DNA from: Candidatus Zixiibacteriota bacterium
GTDB lineage: Bacteria > SM23-81 > DAOVCL01
Assembly (NCBI GenBank): GCA_030670005.1
Contig: DAOVCL010000076.1
Span: 1 to 8,812, forward strand
Reading direction: 5' to 3'
Length of the DNA stretch: 8,812 bases
Shown here: positions 5,822 through 8,812 of the stretch, piece by piece
Position numbering within the stretch: position 1 is the first letter of the stretch
Layout of the letters: each line of letters begins with the position of its first letter
Position numbers and translations under genes: made by a program
Notes under the pieces: generated by a model
Database searches by the model: none
What the model saw: only the letters and a program-made list of their open reading frames with translations
What the model was told of the DNA's origin: nothing

Positions 5822-7267
5822 GTGAAATTGAACCTCTACTCACTGCCTGCCCACTCCCTGCTTGTGCTGTTGGAGAGAGGGGAGGTCTCCTCCGAGGAGA
5901 TCCTCTCCTCTTTTTTGAAGAGAGTTGAAGAGGTCGAACCCGAGCTGAATGCCTTTATCACCCTTTTCAGGGAGGATTCCCTCTCCCAGGCCAGAGAGAT
6001 CGATCGCCTAAGGATAAAAGGTGGAAAATTAGGGAGACTGGCCGGGATTCCCATCGCCGTAAAAGACAATATCTGTGTCCAGGGTAAAAGAACTACCTGT
6101 GGCTCCCGCATACTCTCCGATTTCACCTCCCCCTATGATGCCACTGTAGTGAAGAGGGTGAAAAATGAGGGGGCAATCATCCTGGTTAAGACCAATATGG
6201 ATGAGTTTGCCATGGGCTCCTCTAACGAGAACTCATTCTTTGGCCCGGTAAAAAATCCATTTGACCCCGAAAGGGTCCCCGGAGGTTCAAGCGGGGGTTC
6301 GGCGGCAGCGGTGTGCGCAGGTGAGGTCCCTATGGCCTTGGGCTCGGACACGGGTGGCTCTGTGCGGCTTCCTGCCTCCTTCTGTGGGGTCGTGGGGCTA
6401 AAGCCAACCTATGGAACGGTCTCCAGGTTTGGACTGGTGGCCTTCGCCTCTTCCCTGGATCAGATAGGCCCCATTACCAGGGATGTGGAGGACTGTGCCC
6501 TCCTCTTAGGGGTAATAGGGGGATATGACCCTCAAGACTCAACCTCCATAGATCGCCCTCTTCCCCACTTCAGCTCCAACCTAAGGAGGGGGATTAAAGG
6601 GCTGAGGCTTGGCCTGCCTCAGGAGTTTTTCCCGTCAGGGATTGATCCTCCTGTTAAGGAGGCCCTAAATAGAGCAATTGATCAGCTCTCCTCTGCAGGA
6701 GCTGAGATCGAGGAGGTGAGCTTGCCCCATACCGATAAGGCCATTGCCACCTACTACATCATAGCAGATGCCGAGGCCTCCTCCAATTTAGCTCGCTATG
6801 ATGGAACAAGATATGGCCATCGGGCTCAAGAGGCCGTTGACCTTCTTGATATGTATAACCGCACCAGGGATGAGGGATTTGGCGATGAGGTAAAAAGGAG
6901 GATAATGTTGGGCACTTATGTGCTCTCATCCGGCTACTACGATGCCTACTATCTCCAGGCCCAAAAGGCCCGCACCCTGATAAGAAGGGATTTCGAGGAT
7001 GCATTTTCTATGTGTGACCTCATTTTAACCCCCACCTCCCCTACCCCAGCCTTCAAACTGGGGGAGAAGATAGACGATCCGTTACTTATGTATCTCTCCG
7101 ACATCTTTACAGTCACAGCCAATCTGGCTGGTCTGCCCAGCATCTCCATCCCCTGTGGAAAAACAGAAGATGGCCTTCCCATAGGCATGCAGATAATAGG
7201 TCCCCCCTTTGCTGATGGGGAGATCCTCAGATTGGCCTATGCCTATGAGCAGCTTTCCTCAGAGTAA
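5822..7267 (+). CDS. gatA: Asp-tRNA(Asn)/Glu-tRNA(Gln) amidotransferase subunit A
   Basis: GatA is the glutaminase subunit of the GatCAB complex. It releases ammonia from glutamine and feeds it to GatB, which amidates Glu-tRNA(Gln) or Asp-tRNA(Asn) in the cytoplasm. The 481 residues match the family's usual length. The amidase-signature Ser-cisSer-Lys triad is present: Lys81 in IAVKDNI, the cis-Ser156 in PGGSSGGSAAA (153-163) and the nucleophile Ser180 in GSDTGGSVRLPAS (174-186). Other family segments are KTNMDEFAMGSSNENS (123-138), GLKPTYGTVSRFGLVAFASSLDQIGP and NLAGLPSISIPCG. The start is GTG at 5822, abutting the TGA of the upstream gene; the Shine-Dalgarno is weak, which suggests coupled translation. 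The protein begins at the usual family N-terminus. gatB follows after 4 nt. A terminator-like hairpin lies within codons 19-32. Confidence 0.97.
   Translation: MKLNLYSLPAHSLLVLLERGEVSSEEILSSFLKRVEEVEPELNAFITLFREDSLSQAREIDRLRIKGGKLGRLAGIPIAVKDNICVQGKRTTCGSRILSDFTSPYDATVVKRVKNEGAIILVKTNMDEFAMGSSNENSFFGPVKNPFDPERVPGGSSGGSAAAVCAGEVPMALGSDTGGSVRLPASFCGVVGLKPTYGTVSRFGLVAFASSLDQIGPITRDVEDCALLLGVIGGYDPQDSTSIDRPLPHFSSNLRRGIKGLRLGLPQEFFPSGIDPPVKEALNRAIDQLSSAGAEIEEVSLPHTDKAIATYYIIADAEASSNLARYDGTRYGHRAQEAVDLLDMYNRTRDEGFGDEVKRRIMLGTYVLSSGYYDAYYLQAQKARTLIRRDFEDAFSMCDLILTPTSPTPAFKLGEKIDDPLLMYLSDIFTVTANLAGLPSISIPCGKTEDGLPIGMQIIGPPFADGEILRLAYAYEQLSSE
5877..5916 (+). promoter_or_regulatory. Intrinsic-terminator-like hairpin inside the 5' end of gatA
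   Basis: GAGGGGAGG (5877-5885) pairs with CCTCTCCTC (5902-5910; eight Watson-Crick pairs and one G-U). CTCC (5887-5890) pairs with GGAG (5896-5899) around a TCCGA loop, with a small bulge between the two stems. Six T (5911-5916) follow at once. Form and U-run are those of a rho-independent terminator, yet it sits about 55 nt into the gatA coding sequence. A translating ribosome would melt it, so it could cut off gatAB transcription when gatA is poorly translated. It could also be chance from the GAG/CTC-rich codons here. Confidence 0.4.
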
Positions 7268-7271
7268 AGAG

Positions 7272-8711
7272 ATGGATTATGAGCCAGTAATAGGGCTGGA
7301 GGTTCATATCCAGCTTCTGACCGCTACCAAGCTCTTCTGCGGCTGTTCCACGGTCTACGGGGCCTCTCCCAACAGCCAGACCTGTCCGGTATGTCTGGGA
7401 TTACCTGGCGTGCTCCCGGTATTGAACCGAAAGGCGGTAGAGTATGGGATGAGGCTGGCCCTGGCCACTGGATGCAGGATCTCGCCGCAGTGTAGCTTTT
7501 CCCGAAAGAATTACTTTTATCCCGATCTACCCAAAGGTTACCAGATAACCCAATATGAGTGGCCCTTAGCCGAGGATGGCTATCTGGAAATCTATTTAGA
7601 AACCGGGGGGCAGAAGAGGGTGAGGATTCAGAGGATTCAACTGGAGGAGGATGCTGGAAAATCACTCCATCCAGAGGAGGGGTCAGATCTGAAGGAGACA
7701 CTGGTTGATCTTAACCGATGCGGGGTGTCACTTCTGGAGGTGATAAGCTATCCGGATATGCACTCCCCGGAAGAGGCACGCATCTATCTGGAGACCCTCA
7801 GACAGTTGGTGCAGTATCTGGGGATATGTGATGGCGATTTAGAGAAGGGCTCCTTTCGCTGTGATGTGAATATCTCCCTTAAGCCAGAGGGCTCGGATGA
7901 AATGGGAACAAGGACAGAGGCCAAGAATCTAAACTCCTTTAAGGGGGTGGAGAGAACCCTACAGTTTGAGATCTCCAGGCAGAGGGAGGTGCTGAGGTCA
8001 GGCAAGAAAGTGGTGCAGGAGACCCTCCAGTGGGATGCCAGGGCTCAGGCGGCCTTTCCTACCCGAAGGAAGGAGGAGGCTTATGATTATAGATACTTCC
8101 CCGAACCAGACCTGGTCCACCTAAAGATAGAAAAGGATTGGATCGAGAGGGTAAAGAAGGATCTGCCCGAACTTCCAGCCCAGAGACGAGAAAGGTTTAT
8201 AACCCAGTATGGCCTTCCTGCTAATGATGCCCATATTTTGATCTCCACCCGTCAGCTTGCCGACTACTATGAGGAGTGCCTGAAATTATACAACAAGCCC
8301 AAGATAGTGAGCAACTGGGTTATGAGCGAGCTACTCAGGGAGCTTAATCAGAGGAAGTTGGAGATAGAGGAGTTCAAGCTAAGGCCACCTGAACTAACTG
8401 GACTCTTGAAGCTAATTGACCAGGGAGTGATCTCAGGAAAGATCGCCAAGGAGGTATTCGCCCAGATGGCCGAGACAGGACAGAGGGCAGAAAGAATAGT
8501 GGAGGAAAGGGGTCTGGTTCAAGTTCAGGATGAGTCGCAGATCTCCTCAGTCATAGACGAGGTTCTGCAGGAAGAGAAGGATAATCTGGCCAGGTATCGG
8601 GCAGGAAAAAGAGGACTCTTCGGCCACTTCGTAGGCCAGGTGATGAAAAAGACCGGCGGAAAAGCCAACCCCCGGTTGGTAAACAGGATTCTGAGGGAGA
8701 AGATAGGATGA
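7272..8711 (+). CDS. gatB: Asp-tRNA(Asn)/Glu-tRNA(Gln) amidotransferase subunit B
   Basis: GatB is the kinase and transamidase subunit of GatCAB. It phosphorylates the misacylated Glu- or Asp-tRNA with ATP and amidates it with ammonia from GatA. With the start at ATG 7272 it has 479 residues, typical for the family. The N-terminus VIGLEVHIQL is followed by the zinc-site cysteines Cys23, Cys25, Cys38 and Cys41 (FCGCS and TCPVCLG). Then come SRKNYFYPDLPKGYQI (77-92), RCDVNISL (196-203), GTRTEAKNLNSF (212-223) and DYRYFPEPDL (272-281). The C-terminal helical and YqeY-like tRNA-binding part spans about 335-477 and ends in the usual QVMKKTGGKANP segment. An upstream in-frame ATG at 7209 would add 21 residues foreign to the family and overlap gatA by 59 nt, so I reject it. 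The gene begins 4 nt after the gatA stop and is the last gene of the operon. No clear terminator follows in the window. Confidence 0.97.
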   Translation: MDYEPVIGLEVHIQLLTATKLFCGCSTVYGASPNSQTCPVCLGLPGVLPVLNRKAVEYGMRLALATGCRISPQCSFSRKNYFYPDLPKGYQITQYEWPLAEDGYLEIYLETGGQKRVRIQRIQLEEDAGKSLHPEEGSDLKETLVDLNRCGVSLLEVISYPDMHSPEEARIYLETLRQLVQYLGICDGDLEKGSFRCDVNISLKPEGSDEMGTRTEAKNLNSFKGVERTLQFEISRQREVLRSGKKVVQETLQWDARAQAAFPTRRKEEAYDYRYFPEPDLVHLKIEKDWIERVKKDLPELPAQRRERFITQYGLPANDAHILISTRQLADYYEECLKLYNKPKIVSNWVMSELLRELNQRKLEIEEFKLRPPELTGLLKLIDQGVISGKIAKEVFAQMAETGQRAERIVEERGLVQVQDESQISSVIDEVLQEEKDNLARYRAGKRGLFGHFVGQVMKKTGGKANPRLVNRILREKIG

Positions 8712-8812
8712 TTTGCCCTTAAATTCCTTCTCAGTTCTCTACTCAGAATACGATGACCCCTTAGGATAAAAATTGTCTCCCAAATAAAAAGTGGAGCCTT
8801 CCCGATTGTGGC
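8712..8812. other. Downstream flank of gatB without a supported gene
   Basis: I see no gatC, tRNA or strong terminator in these 101 bases. A weak hairpin (8728-8735 with 8741-8748, one mismatch, 5-nt loop) lacks a T-run. On the minus strand two short open frames reach the right edge, with stops at 8739-8741 and near 8762-8764. Either could be the end of a convergent gene lying outside the window, but neither is recognisable. Confidence 0.4.

Noticed and set aside
5836..6351. Minus-strand open frames opposite gatA
   Set aside because: They are Ser/Pro-rich shadows of a conserved coding region.
7209..7271. Upstream in-frame ATG extending gatB by 21 codons
   Set aside because: It overlaps gatA by 59 nt, the added residues do not fit the family, and ATG 7272 gives the normal GatB N-terminus.
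7324..7701. Minus-strand open frame of 125 codons opposite gatB
   Set aside because: It lies wholly antisense to a well-conserved gene, its composition mirrors that gene's codon pattern, and it shows no recognisable motif.
8728..8748. Hairpin after gatB as a terminator
   Set aside because: The stem is 8 bp with a mismatch and A/T-rich, with no T-run after it.
8739..8812. Possible end of a convergent minus-strand gene at the right edge
   Set aside because: Only about 23 codons are visible, more than one frame is open there, and no family is recognisable.

Overview
The window reads as chromosome of an uncultured Gram-negative bacterium. A lipoprotein signal, a Slt70-type periplasmic transglycosylase and moderate base composition with heavy AGG/AGA arginine use fit a diderm. 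The FnIII/cohesin-like lipoprotein, the small DUF6485-type cysteine protein and the CACNAAG-type intergenic repeat recall, from general knowledge, Desulfobacterota or FCB-type candidate phyla. The lineage cannot be fixed from this sequence alone.

Left part, minus strand (1-3285): the N-terminal 240 codons of hutI (imidazolonepropionase, histidine breakdown) run off the left edge. Upstream of it lies a complete TPR-rich soluble lytic transglycosylase (886-3285), which ends in a clear intrinsic terminator (831-863). hutI has its own candidate promoter (731-759), placed so close to the ATG that its mRNA may be leaderless.

Centre (3286-3737): a 452-bp divergent intergenic region. It holds a roughly 205-bp MITE-like inverted-repeat element, two small palindromes, and a near-consensus sigma70 promoter with an A/T tract upstream, facing right.

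Right part, plus strand (3738-8711): five tightly packed genes that look like one operon. They are an unrecognised basic protein with an HTH-like segment (TTG start after a strong Shine-Dalgarno), a secreted lipoprotein with two FnIII-like repeats and a cohesin-like end (GTG start, 4-nt overlap), a 66-residue cysteine-rich DUF6485-like protein, gatA and gatB. GatA and GatB are the amidase and kinase subunits of the tRNA-dependent Asp/Glu amidotransferase that makes Gln-tRNA(Gln) and/or Asn-tRNA(Asn). gatC is not in the window. An intrinsic-terminator-like hairpin with a U6 run lies inside the first codons of gatA.

Most of the window is conserved housekeeping. The parts worth a second look are the unrecognised first gene of the operon, the pairing of an envelope lipoprotein with gatAB, the hairpin inside gatA, the intergenic repeat and the possibly leaderless hutI. 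I see no defence system, CRISPR array, tRNA, rRNA or complete transposon.
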